Assembly: GCA_907163345.1 (NCBI GenBank)
Contig: CAJQUN010000173.1
Location: 372,001 to 436,000 of the forward strand
Direction: 5' to 3'
DNA: 64,000 nt
Source of the DNA: Haberlea rhodopensis
Taxonomy: Eukaryota > Streptophyta > Magnoliopsida > Lamiales > Gesneriaceae
In this document: positions 9,280 through 22,107 of the stretch, one piece after another
How the letters are laid out: the number at the start of each line of letters is the position of its first letter
How positions within the stretch are numbered: position 1 is the stretch's first letter
The notes under the pieces: model-generated
The model's database searches: none
Seen by the model: only the letters and a program-made list of their open reading frames with translations
Told to the model about the DNA's origin: nothing
Translations under genes and position numbers: made by a program

Positions 9280-10806
9280 TGACCGCTTTATTTTTAAACA
9301 AAAGATTTTTCAAAGAATAGTGTGAAGCGATTCTACCGCAAGTGCACGGTTGTCAAGTTTTACTATAGTGAAAATTAAGTACGGGTTGTCGAATCCAAAG
9401 GGACTAATGTATAAGTACCAAATAAGATTAGAGAAATTATATTTAGCCTACGATTTCAGAAGTTGATTAACTAAAGCCACATTAAACTAAGGACTGAAAA
9501 TTAAACAAGAAATAATAAAATGATTGGTTCCGGATATGCAAAGGTAAGTCACTCGAGAAATCTATCAAGCTCGTCGTTCAATTATGTTATCTTTAATGAT
9601 TCAACTGAATTATCAAATTATCAACCAAATGATTCTAAAGGTGAAAGGTTTTCGCTATTACTCGATACACTCTCTCGAGCTGTAAAGAAACTAACATTAA
9701 ATTAGAATAAGTCACTCTCGTGCACCTATTTACTAATTCAATATTGCATAAATTATCAAAACCTTGTTACTCTAAATCTTTCAATTCAAAGTTCTCACGT
9801 ATGCGATATCATCTCTCGATCTCAATCGTAACATACATCATAAATTAATAGAGCGTGTTACAACGTTATCTCTCGATCTCGGTTATAACTCTCAGATTCA
9901 ACCAAAGTTAGCTAGGCTTTGATCTACAAATGCAATTAATTTATGAACAATAGAAATCAATGCACTCAAACACAATTGAATCAATAATCAAACACAACGA
10001 AACTAAACTTCGATAGAATAAACTCAAAATATTTCAAACCAAATACAAAAGAGTTTAATCGTCTCTCAACCTCAAAAACATCAGTTGAAAATCAAAATGA
10101 AATAGATAGAGTCTAGAAATACGATAAACGGCGGAATAAATCCGTGCGTAGCACCAAAATCTCTTCTCTTGCTCCTTCCTTCCACTCCGGAATGGATTGG
10201 CTCGACTTTGGACGATGAATCTCCTTATTGGCGGCGGCTAGGCGGCGGCTAGGGTTCCTCTTTCTTTTCAGAGAATATGCGTCTGGAATAATGTATATCT
10301 TGTATGGAAATGAAATTTCCTTTTACCCCCCGAAAATCCATTCAAAAATGGAAGATAAGATTTTCCCGGATTTGCGTCTCGATCGATCGAGAATTGCGTC
10401 CGATCGATCGGTGCACTGTTCACGTCAGCCTTTGAAACTCACTGCCTCGCTCGATCGATCGAGATTTCCTTCCGATCGATCGATACTTCAATAAAATTGG
10501 TCTGAAGTTTCTGCCTTGGTCGATCGATCGAGACAAAATCTCGATCGATCGAGACTTCAATAAAATTGACTCTGAGCACACTGCCTGGCTCGATCGATCG
10601 AGAATCCGAAAATCCAACTTCCTCAATTTCAACTCTTTCTCGCCTCGATTTCGCCCTTTTTCTTCAGTTTAGCTCATTTCTTCCATTTCCAACTAATTTC
10701 CCTGAAATAGACAAATAAACACCAAAAAGCATAATATCATCCAGGAAAAAAGTATGAAAAATGGGAAGAAATTACAGCTAAAAACACTTAAAACCTAAGC
10801 CTATCA
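9280..10806 (-). repeat. 5' LTR of reverse Athila-type element
   Basis: About 1527 bp, reading TGATAGGCTTAG at the 10806 end and GCGGTCA at the 9280 end. It aligns throughout to the forward copy LTR 37488-39038. The part nearest the start carries the CGATCGATCG palindrome pairs. I see no ORF of interest. Confidence 0.85.
10377..10605. repeat. CGATCGATCG palindrome pairs in Athila LTR
   Basis: Seven palindromes are mostly grouped in pairs with short loops, for example 14-bp arms at 10520-10533 and 10539-10552 with loop CAAAA. The corresponding forward-copy set is 37690-37935. Confidence 0.85.
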
Positions 10807-13226
10807 ACTATCTTAGGACGATTTTGTACGTCTACTAAAAGATCCGCACCCTGAATCGTATCAGGTGTCAATCTGAAGCCACGAGCTGCTTATAATTTAT
10901 CTAGTCTGCTCGGCATACGATTATGTCATACGAGGTTTCAAATTCTTGATATTTTCTCGAACTCGGTGAGTCGAATCTTTTGACAAGTTCTAATCGAATG
11001 GTAATTACTCCTATTCGTATTCTTTTGGTCTTTCGCGATGAAAATAGACTGTGTTGAATATCTGAAACAGATATCTTAGATTCCGCATGTGATATAATTT
11101 TGATCAATCTATCCAGCCTGAATGTGGATTGCACAGGATATAAATCTTTCTATCATGTTATTTAGCGGGATTGACTTTTCCCATCGATAGTGAAGAATAT
11201 GAAAATCTCACACCTCTTATGCGACTAACTCAAGCGAGTCAGATATTTCTCTGATCAGACGAGCGTAAATTTGGTTCGTTGATGAACCTCCAAATCTGCT
11301 TTTATCAATTCCTTCTGACATCGAAGAAAAGTAGGACAGATCTGAATCGATCTTTCAGTTTCCTATTAAGAAATGATTCTATTTGCTAAGCTATCCAATT
11401 GGAAATTTTGGATGATCGAAGTGATACTCTTGAGCCACGTCATTTCTTGACGTATGTTGATTCAACTAAGGTCGAAGTAGCGTTAAACGGGCTAAGACCT
11501 ACAAATGTTCATGAGGTCAATGTTTTGTGGTTTAGCGGGATTTCAAATGTCGCTTTATCGAAAGTTTAGTTTTTGAAAATTGGCTAAACCTATTACTCAA
11601 CTGACAGAGGAAAGTTGAAAATGTATTCGGTAAGATGAGTATGAAATTTGTTTCTTGAGACCCTGTATATAGTTTTAAACTGTTAACAAATGTTATGTTT
11701 TAAAAATTTGACGTCATTATTTATACGGGGGAAAATTTGTTTTATTCGGACCACAAGAACTTAAAATATCTATTCTGATCTGAATACGAGGCAATGCAGG
11801 TTGATGAATTACGATGTGAAACTCTTGAAGGATTACGATGTGAAGCTCAATATCATTCTAGACGAATGAATGTCACTATGGCTGTCCTCAGTCGTAAAGT
11901 TCGCTAGTTTATTCTTGTTTTTGTTCATATCACCAAGTGCATGCTGATATCTGTACTTCTGATTGAGATACTCACTCAAACCAGAAATTCTTTCGTTATC
12001 CCAACATTTCAAGTTGAGTCGGAATTTATTCTAAACATAAGAAAAGCCTAACGAAATTGATGTTCAAAGTCAGAAATATTTAGAATTTGCATCTACAGGA
12101 GATCCTTTTAGCTTTCAGATATTTTTCTGACAGGTTTTACTACTGAATAATTAATAATTTGTTCTTGATAATATTGATTTGACCTCTGTACTTATCAATG
12201 AAGTACATATTTTGTGAAGACATTATATATACCCCTGAAGACGAAAGATGCATATGACTCTGAGACCTCAATTCTGATAGAGATATATGCGATAAGATTT
12301 ACTGATGCATTGTCAAATATTGAGGTTGTCAACAGGTTAAAATGAAGGAATACAACTCGGAGGGTTGCTTCATGGTTTTGAAAGTCCCAATGGATTGAGA
12401 ATATATGGTGATGGAGTGACACGTATTCCTCGATCACCCAGAGAGTTTGATGCTGTTTTTGAACATTATTGATCTGCTTTCTAAGTCTGCACTTTGTCTT
12501 TCTTACAAGCGGACTTATCCTTATACGAATATGACTCTATTGATTTTAACTTTGGAGGGCATGAAGCTTTGTCATTAATCGAATTTCCTATATTGATACT
12601 TACAAAACGAGCAAAGGATTGACATCTTTTGAAATCTTTTAGGAGAGACGTTGAAGATCGCCTCTAGCCTGGAAAGAAATCGGTGAAACATCAGTGACTA
12701 GACTTGATAAATACGAGGAACGAATGATAAGATTCAATTGTTCAGATAGAGGTTGATGGCTGCCCAGGATTGGCAAGCAAGTTATACTTTTAAATGAAGA
12801 CGGCCCATAGAATTTCAGATGGGAGATCGTATGTTTATGGAAATTCTCCTTTCGAGACACTAATCGTTTTGGCATGCGAAGAAAATTATCACCTTTTGGG
12901 TTGACTGTACAAGATCCGAGATTGAATTGGCTTGCCTATAGATTGGCATTGTCACTAGCCTTATCGGTCACTCATGATGCATTTTGCTTCACGTTGCTTT
13001 GTTGCGAATATATTAATTGAAGCTATCACGTCTTTCAGCTTGATGAGATTGGACTCGTTCATTTGTGTTAAACATCTTGTTCGCATTTTGGATCGTAAGG
13101 ATATATATCTATGCCATTGTGTTCAATATATCCTGTCGTATATTATGATCCATATACTGTTGTCAACGTTGATCTGGATCTATGTTTGTGATTTCGAGGA
13201 CGAAATATGTTTAAGTGGGGGAGAAG
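10807..13226 (+). pseudogene. gypsy2 left internal fragment: degenerate gypsy pol
   Basis: No long frame survives, but pol landmarks can be read piecewise in order: RNase H words around 11742-11905 (a DHKNLKYL-like stretch, then NTRQCR, then a LLKDYDV-like stretch and a final LSRK); the integrase core word D-LSKSA near 12465-12490; and GDRMF near 12825. A chromodomain-like ILDRKD near 13090-13105 and the palindrome ATTTCG-agga-CGAAAT (13191-13206) with an AAGTGGGGGAG polypurine tract precede the LTR at 13227. Many stops and shifts are present. Its left end abuts the Athila LTR, so earlier gypsy2 sequence lies beyond that insertion. 10815-12240 is near-identical (roughly 96-97% by eye) to 17692-19116. 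Confidence 0.8.
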
Positions 13227-16122
13227 TGTAAGGCCCCGAGATTTGATTAATGTTAATTAATTATATTTGGGAAATTATTTATAATTAATTTTGGAAATTA
13301 TTTTAGTTAATTTTAGAATTAATTATTTAGAAGCTAAATTGACCAGATGAAGGTCAACTGACAATTTAACTGGAACATGATATATTTTTGACTTTGTAAA
13401 ATAACTCCGATAATATTTTTAAAATATTTTATTAAAATGAAGAATTAAATTTTGTGAGTATATTAGTGGATATAAATCCCAGTTGTAGACTGGAAATTGA
13501 TACATCAGTACACCGACGACACCCGATGTACATTACTGGACTGGAGATGCATATATATTAAAATGCTTCAGCTTAATTTCACATACTAAACATGTGTAAA
13601 GTCAAGCACCAAAAAGCCGATCCTCGCTTCTCTGCTTCTCTCCCGCTCGCGAATGACCCTTTGCCGGAAAAGGCTCGCGCCTGCCCCCGTCCTACCTCCA
13701 TCCGGTGAGCTCGACCTGCCACCATGCTCACCACTCACCGACACACGTTTCTATACCATCAATTTGAAGTTTTGTCGCATATTTGGTCGGCATTGGCCAG
13801 AAAGCGAAAAAGTTCAAAAACTAGGTTTCATCCAAAATTTTGTGCGATTTTCCTTAGATTTTCCTTAGGTAATTCCTCCTTAATCCTTAAATGTTCTTCT
13901 CTGTATTTTTTGTTGATCTGGGTTCGAATTTTTTGTTGCATGCTAAGGATTATAGATCGAATTTCTGAGTTTGAAACTGATATTGCCTAAATTATGTTCC
14001 TAATTGACATTTAACCCATTTTAGTCATGTTTAAGCCAATGAATCTTGTATGAGATGCTTGCATGTAATTTCCTTGTCAATTTTGGAATGGGTCGATTCC
14101 TTTTTCTTGCTGCATGGTTTGGGGAAAATGCTGATCGGCTTATGAATTGTGAGGGTTAAGATTCTAAGTAATTAGTTGGGCAAGAATTAACTAGCATAGA
14201 CCATGTTCTAGCTTCATGAATCAAGTATGAAAGAATTGTAGAAACTTTGAATTCCATGTGCTGTTTGGATCGATTGGTACTAATTGGTATTGATTAGGCA
14301 TGTTAGTATGTCCAATCAGTTTTCTTGGTTTTAGGGTGAAAGTTCTAAATTCCTTGCCTTGGTAGATTTGGATTCACTTAAATCATGTTTTAACTTGATA
14401 AATCATGCTTGTGGAGATACCATGTAAATTCAATGCCATTGTTTGATTGGTTTGGGTCCTCTGTTGTGTTGAGTTCAGGAAATAGACGCATGTTGGGTGT
14501 TAGTCGATGCAGGTTTAGGGATGATGGTCTATTTTCATGCTTGAGAAGGTGAAGTGTTTTCATTATGTTCTTAATCGACTTTTAACTCTATTAAACCATG
14601 TTTAACATGATTAATTAGAAAGGAGAGAAATGCATATGAATTGTGAATCAATGAATGAAATAAATGTGTTATTAGGATTTTAACGATGATAGACATCTTA
14701 ATAACTCTAGAATTGAAGAAATGGTAAGAATGAGCATACGATAATCAAAATACTTATATCCTACATATTTAAAATCTGATTAGTCGCCTCATATGTATGT
14801 TGAGGAAACTTAAGTGATAAAGAAGTAATGAAATGGTGTTGTATGAAATTGATAGATTAACGTATGAAACTGGAGCTCCACGAGCTACAAGGACGATATT
14901 CATCCGTTAAAAAAGAAAGTTTAGGTATGTTGCGGTCAGTAACATACGACAGGTATCTGTATTATTTGATATTTGATTTGCCTAACTTACGTGAATTATG
15001 TGAAACTACTTGGCTATGTGAAATTACTTGGCTATGTGGAATTACTTGGATATGTGAGTTAAATTGACTGATGGAGCATTTATAGCATTCATAATTGGCA
15101 TATCAATGTATGAAAATAAATGTTTTGTTAACACACATCATTTTTGATAATATACATTGAAACATGACATATACATGGACATATCATATTGAGCTATCTA
15201 CTTCTTTGATATCCATGTTGATTATGACTGAGTTGATTCACTCTGAGTGTCGTGACGACGAGCACGGCGATGACGGGCAGTATATGTAGTAATTGTAGTC
15301 ATGCGCGCGTCACCGGACCTAGAGACGAGGGATGGACGAACACAGCACATAAGATGAGTCTCCTAGCACAATGTGCGTGTTTTCACCCTCTGCTCGAGCT
15401 TGATATTGATTTTTGATACCTTTCTTTGGACTCCGATTTGGTATCTTGAGATTCGATCCATTGTACCTTACATGCATTGCATTACATTGCACTGCATTAC
15501 ATCATATATAACATTTTATAGATGTATGTTGTATTTACTTGATAGTTTCATATTGGGCTTTGGCTCAGCCCGTAGGGGCTGTTGTTGTCTTTGTGTGTGG
15601 ACAATGGCCGATATACAGGTAACCAGGATCCCAAATAGGGAATACTAGTTGAAGTCTTACCTGAGGTTGTTTCTTTTGCCTCTTTCCCAGTCGTAGGATA
15701 GTTAAATTATACCAGGGTGTGTCCTGGGTAGTATAACTATGTAAATTTAGTTTATTTCCGTCCAGTCTTGATCATTGGTGAATATTTGCTGTTTCTTTAC
15801 TGCTGATGGTTTTATGTAAATATTTTGAGTATAAAATGTGTGCTGGAGACTTATTGTGCATGCTATGGTATTATGTAAATATTTTGAGTACGGATTATGT
15901 GATGGATGTCTATGATGCATGCTATGGTATTATGTACTGCACTGTGATATTATTTTATGCTTTTCATTTTTCTGGTATGTCCCTCGTGCGTCGAGGTCAT
16001 GCCAAAATTTTGAGAACCACTTGTTGGCAGGACTTAAAAAAAAATAAAAAAATCTTCCGTTGTTTACACATAAATAATCATTGTGTGATAATTAAACACT
16101 TGATTAGGAATGGGTCCTCACA
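13227..16122 (+). repeat. LTR of gypsy2, shared by two internal regions
   Basis: About 2896 bp, starting TGTAAGGCCCCG and ending GGTCCTCACA. It is preceded by a polypurine tract (so it acts as a 3' LTR for the left fragment) and followed by a primer site (so it acts as a 5' LTR for the right fragment). The first 250 bp, including a GACC..GGTCAACTG segment and CTCCGATAATATTTT, resemble the LARD LTR at 19117. A GC-rich stretch around 13620-13740 follows the TATA box and is likely the transcribed leader. There is no convincing gene in it. Confidence 0.82.
13471..13477 (+). promoter_or_regulatory. TATA box of gypsy2 LTR
   Basis: TATAAAT followed by CCCA in a position matching TATAAATCMCA in the related LARD LTRs (19335 and 26024). 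Downstream sequence turns GC-rich within 150 bp, as expected for a transcribed R/leader. Confidence 0.6.
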
Positions 16123-16125
16123 GTA

Positions 16126-16137
16126 TGGTATCAGAGC
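16126..16137 (+). other. Primer binding site, initiator tRNA-Met
   Basis: TGGTATCAGAGC, three bases after the LTR end, complementary to the 3' end of plant initiator tRNA-Met. Confidence 0.9.
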
Positions 16138-19116
16138 ATAAACTGGGAATGCTCTACTTTTGAGTCTTGTGTACACTTTGAATAGGCACGAATGAACATG
16201 TGTGTATGTGTTTGAATCGTATTTGACTTATTTGCTCTTACATGATTTGGAGTGAAATAGTTGATGTCAATATGTGCATTATATTTGAGTATGCTGAGTC
16301 GTGTCGATTGATATTGACCACGATATCGATACATTACTGTTTATGTTTGATAGAACTTAGTAGGGAAAGAGTTTACACTCGAGCAACTACAAAGCCTGTT
16401 ATTGTTGAACGAATACTGCATTAGATTATATGAATGAGGAATATGCATATCAAATGAGACATTCAAACTCTTTTCTGAAATTTTAAATGAGTATGAGGTC
16501 ATTGAGCAATGAAGTTGTTCTGGAACCTGTTGCGAAACATGATTGATTGAAATTATGAGATAATTGAAATGAGAGCCCTTGAATGGGATTGAGATATCTC
16601 CAGGACATAGAGCCATTTCGATTCCGGCAATGAGATGCTGGAAAAGAATGAAATATGGCTATATCAAAATAAGATTTGAGTATGATAGTTTTACAAAAAG
16701 TAAAAAGAATGAACTGATGAACATGTTGAACGAAAACATAGTTAAATACTAGTTTTGACAACATTGAAAATAGGTGTGATATTGTCACCAAGAATGATTT
16801 ATATAAAAAACATCATGAGATGTTGAGACAATTCAAAGATATGAGATATTCATCGAGAGCTGTTGGGAAGGCTCGTCCTTCGGATAATTTCCCATGTATC
16901 TCAAAATTTTGAAATGAAATTTAATGCTGAGATGGCTAATTTGAAGCTTGATCGAACCTACTGAACATTATTGTCAATAAGTAGTTCGATGTTAATTGAT
17001 TTATATGAGAAGATGGAATTTTAGGACATAATCTGCCTAAGTCGAATCCCTTCTGGGTTGCGATACTACATAATTTGACTGAGATGAAGTGATAAATCAA
17101 GAATAATGAATTGTAATTTATTCGAAATCCTAATTCTAAGAAAGGTTTGAGCCTTTAAATAGTTATGTGTTAATAACATAGATGAAACACAAATGTTGTG
17201 ACTTATCAACATACATAATAAGAGAATGTACAGATGTACATCTGGAGCTTGATTTGAACGATGCACAGACATAACTAAAGAAATGCTACAAATGGTTAAA
17301 TATGAACTTGGAGTAGATGTACCATAGAATCCGTTTCAAGCAAAATCTAATTTTCTGAAAATCTAGAAGTGGTATAGATCCAGACCTGGAGATCGCACGA
17401 CAGTAGTGTTGAACACGAACTTGTGCTCGGAACTTTTATGGATCTCAGGTTAACTGAAGTGATTAATTTTGGGTATACCACAGAATAGAATTTGGCATGG
17501 ACCTGCTATTAACTTGGGTTAGACTCCTTGCACTTGTGGTAACGTTTTGAGAAAGGTTTAAAACTGGTAAACTTTCGAAGATACCTCCAATGAGATTTGT
17601 AAGCATATCGATATAGAGACTTTGACTCGGTGTTGAATTTTGACAACTGAAATGATTGTCTTATGTTAAGGAGGATTTACCTGATTCATTATCTTACGAT
17701 TTTGTACGTCTACTAAAAGATCCGCACTATGAATCGTATCAGGTGTCAATCCAAAGCCACGAGCTGCTTATAATTTATCTTGTCTGCTCGGCATACGATT
17801 ATGTCATACGAGGTTTCAAATTCTTGATATTTTCTCTAACTCGGTGAGTCGAATCTTTTGACAAGTTCTAATCGAATGGTAATTACTCCTATTCGTATTC
17901 TTTTGGTCTTTCGCAATGAAATAGACTGTGTTGAATATCTGAAACAGATATCTTAGATTCCGCATGTGATATAATTTTGATCAATCTATCCAGCCTGAAT
18001 GTGGATTGCACAGGATATAAATCTTTCTAACATGTTATTTAGCGGGATTGACTTTTCCCATCGATAGTGAAGAATATGAAAATCTCACACCTCTTATGCG
18101 ATTAACTCAAGCGAGTCAGATATTTCTCTGATCAGACGAGCGTAACTTTGGTTCGTTGATGAACCTCCGAATCTGCTTTTATCAATTCCTTCTGACATCG
18201 AAGAAAAGTAGGACATATCTGAATCGATCTTTCAGTTTCCTATTTAGAAATGATTCTGTTTGCTAAGCTATCCAATTGGAAATTTTGGATGATCGAAGTG
18301 ATACTCTTGAGCCTCGTCATTTCTTGACGTAGCATTTCTGTTGATTCAACTAAGGTCGAAGTAGCGTTAAACGGGCTAAGACCTACAAATGTTCATGGGG
18401 TCTGATGTTTTGTGGTTTAGCGGGATTTCAAATGTCACTTTATCGAAAGTTTAGTTTTTGAAAATTGGCTAAACCTTTTACTCAACTGACAGAGGAAAGT
18501 TGAAAATGTATTCGGTCAGATGGGTATGAAATTTGTTTCTTGAGACCCTGTATATAGTTTTAAACTGTTAACAAATGTTATGTTTTAAAAATTTGACGTC
18601 ATTAGTTATACGGGGGAAAATTTGTTTTATTCGGACCACAAGAACTTAAAATATCTATTCTGATCTGAATACGAGGCAATGCAGGTTGATGAATTACGAT
18701 GTGAAACTCTTGAAGGATTACGATGGTGAATCTCAATATCATTCTAGACGAATGAATGTCGCTATGGCTGTCCTCAGTCGTAAAGTCCGCTAGTTTATTC
18801 TTGTTTTTGTTCATATCACCAAGTGCATGCTGATATCTGTACTTCTGACTGAGATACTCACTCAAACCAGAAATTCTTTCGTTATCCCAGCATTTCAAGT
18901 TGAGTCGGAATTTATTCTAAACATCAGAAAAGCCTAACGAAATTGATGTTCAAACTCAGAAATCTTTAGAATTTGCATCTCAGGAGATCCTTTTAGCTTT
19001 TCAGTTATTTTTCTGACAGTTTTACTACTGAATAGTTAATAATTTGTTCTTGATAATATTGATTTGACCTCTGTACTTATCAATGAAGTACATATTTTGT
19101 GAAGACAATATATATA
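16138..19116 (+). pseudogene. gypsy2 right internal region: degenerate gag and pol
   Basis: This begins at the primer site and should cover gag (about 16140-17650), but no frame longer than about 100 codons survives and I could not recognise a zinc knuckle. From 17692 it repeats the left fragment almost base for base up to 19116, including the RNase H relic (near 18630-18790). Both copies are broken in the same way, so the element was probably already defective when the two regions were created. It is interrupted at 19117 by the LARD-like element and resumes at 28780. Confidence 0.72.
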
Positions 19117-19334
19117 TGTGATGTCCAGATTATTATTAATCATTTGTTGGACTAAATATGATTTGAATTTTATTGATAATTAGAATTAATTAGAAGTGGA
19201 ATTGACCAAGTGAAGGTCAACTGGCAAATTAATCGGATCCTAAAATATTTTGAGATTGTAAAATATACTCCGATAATATTTTAGAGATAAATTAATTAAA
19301 ATGAAGAACTTAAGTTTTGGGTTTTTGGGGTGTG

Positions 19335-19341
19335 TATAAAT
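19335..19341 (+). promoter_or_regulatory. TATA box of LARD LTR
   Basis: TATAAAT in the context GGGTGTGTATAAATC, repeated in the 3' LTR at 26024-26030 and related to the gypsy2 box at 13471. A sharp switch to GC-rich sequence 140 bp downstream supports a transcription start nearby. Confidence 0.62.
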
Positions 19342-19814
19342 CACAATCGTTGGCTTAAAATAATTTATCAGTGCACCGGTGACACTTCGATGTACAAAAC
19401 CGGGTTAGGATACAAAAAAATAAATATGTTATGTTGGCATTTTCAGACACACATTAAAAGGTGTAAAATCGCGCACAGAAATCCCGAACCCCTTCTCCTC
19501 CCGCGCGATACCTGACCCCTCGCCACTAAACCGCCGCGCCCGCCGCCGTCCGAGCTCCTTCCGGCGCGTCCGAACCGCCGCCGCCTTAGTATCTCCCAGG
19601 CGCTTCTTTCCATACCAATATCGTGAAGTTTCGTCGCCGATCGCGTCCAGATCTTGCAAGAAAGTGCGCGGTTCAAAATCACGATTTCGTCCGATTTTGG
19701 AGCGATTTTCTTCCGATTGTTTTGTGGGTAATTCTCGTCGTCCCTTAGTCGTTATTCCCCTGAAATCCCACGAATTTGATGAACTTTGGTTCGATTTTGA
19801 TGGCATTTTTGGTA

Positions 19815-19895
19815 GGGTTGCTCGAGTGTGTGCAGTGTGTGCAGCAGTGTGTGTGCGTGTGTGTGTTTCTGCGTGTGGGTGTGTGTCCAGCATGT
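19815..19895 (+). repeat. GT-rich simple-sequence tract
   Basis: Imperfect (GTGTGT)n with GCAG and GCGT interruptions; also present in the 3' LTR near 26515-26590. It produces His/Thr- or Cys/Val-rich spurious ORFs. Confidence 0.85.
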
Positions 19896-20946
19896 GTTTG
19901 TGGATGAAGATGGTGTGTATGTGTGTTCCAACATGTATTGGTATAGGTACAAGGCTTCTATATATGTTGTGCCTTGTGGTTGGATGATGTTTTGTTCATG
20001 TAAAAGGTTAACTTAAATTAGTGTAATGGGTTAAGGCGGTTATGTGACGATAAATTGAGTATGAAAAATTGGGAATTGGATAGCATGAAAATGTTATTAA
20101 TTGTACGGATTTAATCATAACTCACATTATTGAACGGATAATTGTTGAAAATGAATTGGTGATTAAATGTCGTGACTTAGAGTCATTGTTGTTAAAAGGT
20201 GAAGACTAGCTTCATGCTAGTATGTGTTGACATGGAATAGAGTTATGGTGATATTTATGCTCAAGTGGATAGCATGACATGTATTAATGATTTATGTCAC
20301 TTTATTGAATTACCACCCTTAGTAGTGAGTTCTAAATCAAGAATTATGGAACCAATGCATCTTTAAATTGTTAAAGTTGAATTTAATCAATAAATGACTT
20401 TGTGTTGGGATTAAGGGAATTGGATTAAAGGGATAGAATCTCTTATCTACATGGATCCCTTCTTTCGTGTCTTGGTTTGAATCACCTCGGTGTGAGTTTG
20501 AATAATTGTGGAACGTGTTAATTGGCTTAATTGGATTGTTTAGTTAGACACCAGTTGGATATTATTATACATACACCCTTGTACTTTCTTCCCTCGGTTG
20601 AACTTGCGTGTCTAGTGAACTACTATGTGAGTTTGGCGTGATCTTGCACGTATGGGTGTGTGTATCCCGCATCATGTGTGTGATGTAGCGGGTGATGGGA
20701 GATGATGGGGTTTTGCATTACCAATGTGATATCATGATTCATGTGAGGATGTGTGCATCCAAAGTATTGATTATGATTTGATTCATAATATTGAGTTATT
20801 GATTTGTGATATAGAAATGAAAGTAAGAACTATTTGATGGATGTTCATTGCTCGGATTATGAGCTAATATTGAATTGATGTTCGATATAGACTCTACAGG
20901 AGACTTCGGACGTTGATGATAGCTTATTCATGTTGTCTACTATAAG

Positions 20947-20962
20947 GTACGTGGTGACGTAC
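20947..20962 (+). promoter_or_regulatory. GTACGT-ggtg-ACGTAC inverted module in LARD LTR
   Basis: A perfect 6-bp inverted repeat with a 4-nt loop, preceded by AAG and followed by GAGCA as in gypsy1. The second LTR has it at 27634-27649. AAG|GTACGT could serve as a splice donor paired with the TTGCAG acceptor at 22250-22255 beyond the primer site (inference). Confidence 0.5.
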
Positions 20963-22095
20963 GAGCAGGTATATCTAGTATCTATACATTCATGTATACA
21001 TGCAATTTTGAATATGATGATTCAGGTATGTGTTTGACTTTAATAATTGAGCTCCATATATGAGTTATGGGGGACACGTAGTGGTACGTGATCCAATGTT
21101 ACTTGTTGAGTAGTGATGCCGTGGGCATGAACGATATGAGAAAATATCGAGAACGAGATAGTGGGATAACCAGGGTTACATTGGGATAGCCAGGTTTACA
21201 TGATGTTGAATTATTTATGTTGAGCATAAATGATGCATTGTTGTTGTATTGAATTCATAATGTTGTTGGATATCATATTTTTGATGATAATACTGAACTT
21301 GACATTATGAAAGTCCGTGAGTTTGAAACAGGAACAGTGTGTGGAAGCTATACAGATTCGGAATTGTACAGGGAGTATATTTTATGAGTTTTGAATAATC
21401 TAAATTGTTGCATTATGATTTCATATGTTGATTTGTGATCGAATATTGAGTTGGAGTGTGCTCACCCTGTGTGGGGGCTGTTTCTGTTGAAACAGGTACA
21501 ACAGGTACGATGCTGCTTTGGCGTGCTAGGCTCGCACCTTGTTGGATGATGCTTCCAGGAGCATAGTATGAGATTGAGCCGATATACGAGGTTGAGCGGT
21601 TGGTATTTATACTAACTATGCATCCGGATGAATATCCGTTATTCGTTGCTCTTCTGTGAGCACTTGTATGTGTATATGGACTGTATAAGGGTGTTGAAAC
21701 CCACTTTCGTTGTCTTATTAGTGTAGTGACTTCCCTGGCCGGGAATTTACTTGTGTTTCTATATTCTGTTTAATATTGCGTTGTCCCTGGTCAGGAATTA
21801 TATTATGTGCTGAGTTTTATTTCCGGATAGCCTAGTTTATGGGGAGACTCTGCCCAAATTTTTATAAAAAAACCACAATGCAAAAGTGGTATGATGGGGA
21901 TGATATTGGGTGAAACCCCTGAGTCTATTTGTTGGCAAAGATGAACATATTATGTTGAGCATTTGTTTGTGTCTTGGGATGATGGGAAACAAGTAATGAT
22001 TCGTTTTAAAGAATGAAAAGAAAATGAAAAATTTATACACATACGACGTCATAAATGAACTAATGACGAGTTTAAGTGTTGGGGCCTTACATTAG

Positions 22096-22107
22096 TGGTA
22101 TCATAGC
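22096..22107 (+). other. Primer binding site of LARD (+), one mismatch
   Basis: TGGTATCATAGC, four bases after the LTR. It differs by one base from the initiator tRNA-Met site TGGTATCAGAGC seen in the other elements. Confidence 0.8.

Larger units (their letters stand above)
5475..10806 (-). mobile_element. Athila-type Ty3/gypsy element lacking pol (reverse copy), 5' portion
   Basis: Reading leftwards: 5' LTR (10806-9280), tRNA-Asp primer site (9273-9256), broken gag (9085-7809), about 820 bp of non-coding DNA with palindromes, a second ORF (6986-5736), then 3' non-coding sequence to 5475 where gypsy1 interrupts it. There is no protease, RT, RNase H or integrase between gag and the second ORF. 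The forward copy at 37488-43651 has the same layout, so this is a non-autonomous family and not one random deletion. The right flank at 10807 is gypsy2 internal sequence. Confidence 0.88.
19117..22091 (+). repeat. 5' LTR of LARD-like element (+)
   Basis: Starts TGTGATGTCCAG, ends GGGGCCTTACA. It contains a TATA box, a GC-rich leader (19480-19600), a GT-rich tract (19815-19895) and a GTACGT inverted module (20947). ORFs up to 154 codons on either strand over the GC-rich part are duplicated in the other LTR and show no protein-like features. Confidence 0.93.

Noticed and set aside
19429..19893. 154-codon reverse ORF (and overlapping forward ORFs) in the LARD LTR
   Set aside because: It lies across a GC-rich leader and a GT simple-sequence tract, its 3' LTR counterpart is split by small indels, and it has no recognisable domain; open frames are expected from base composition.
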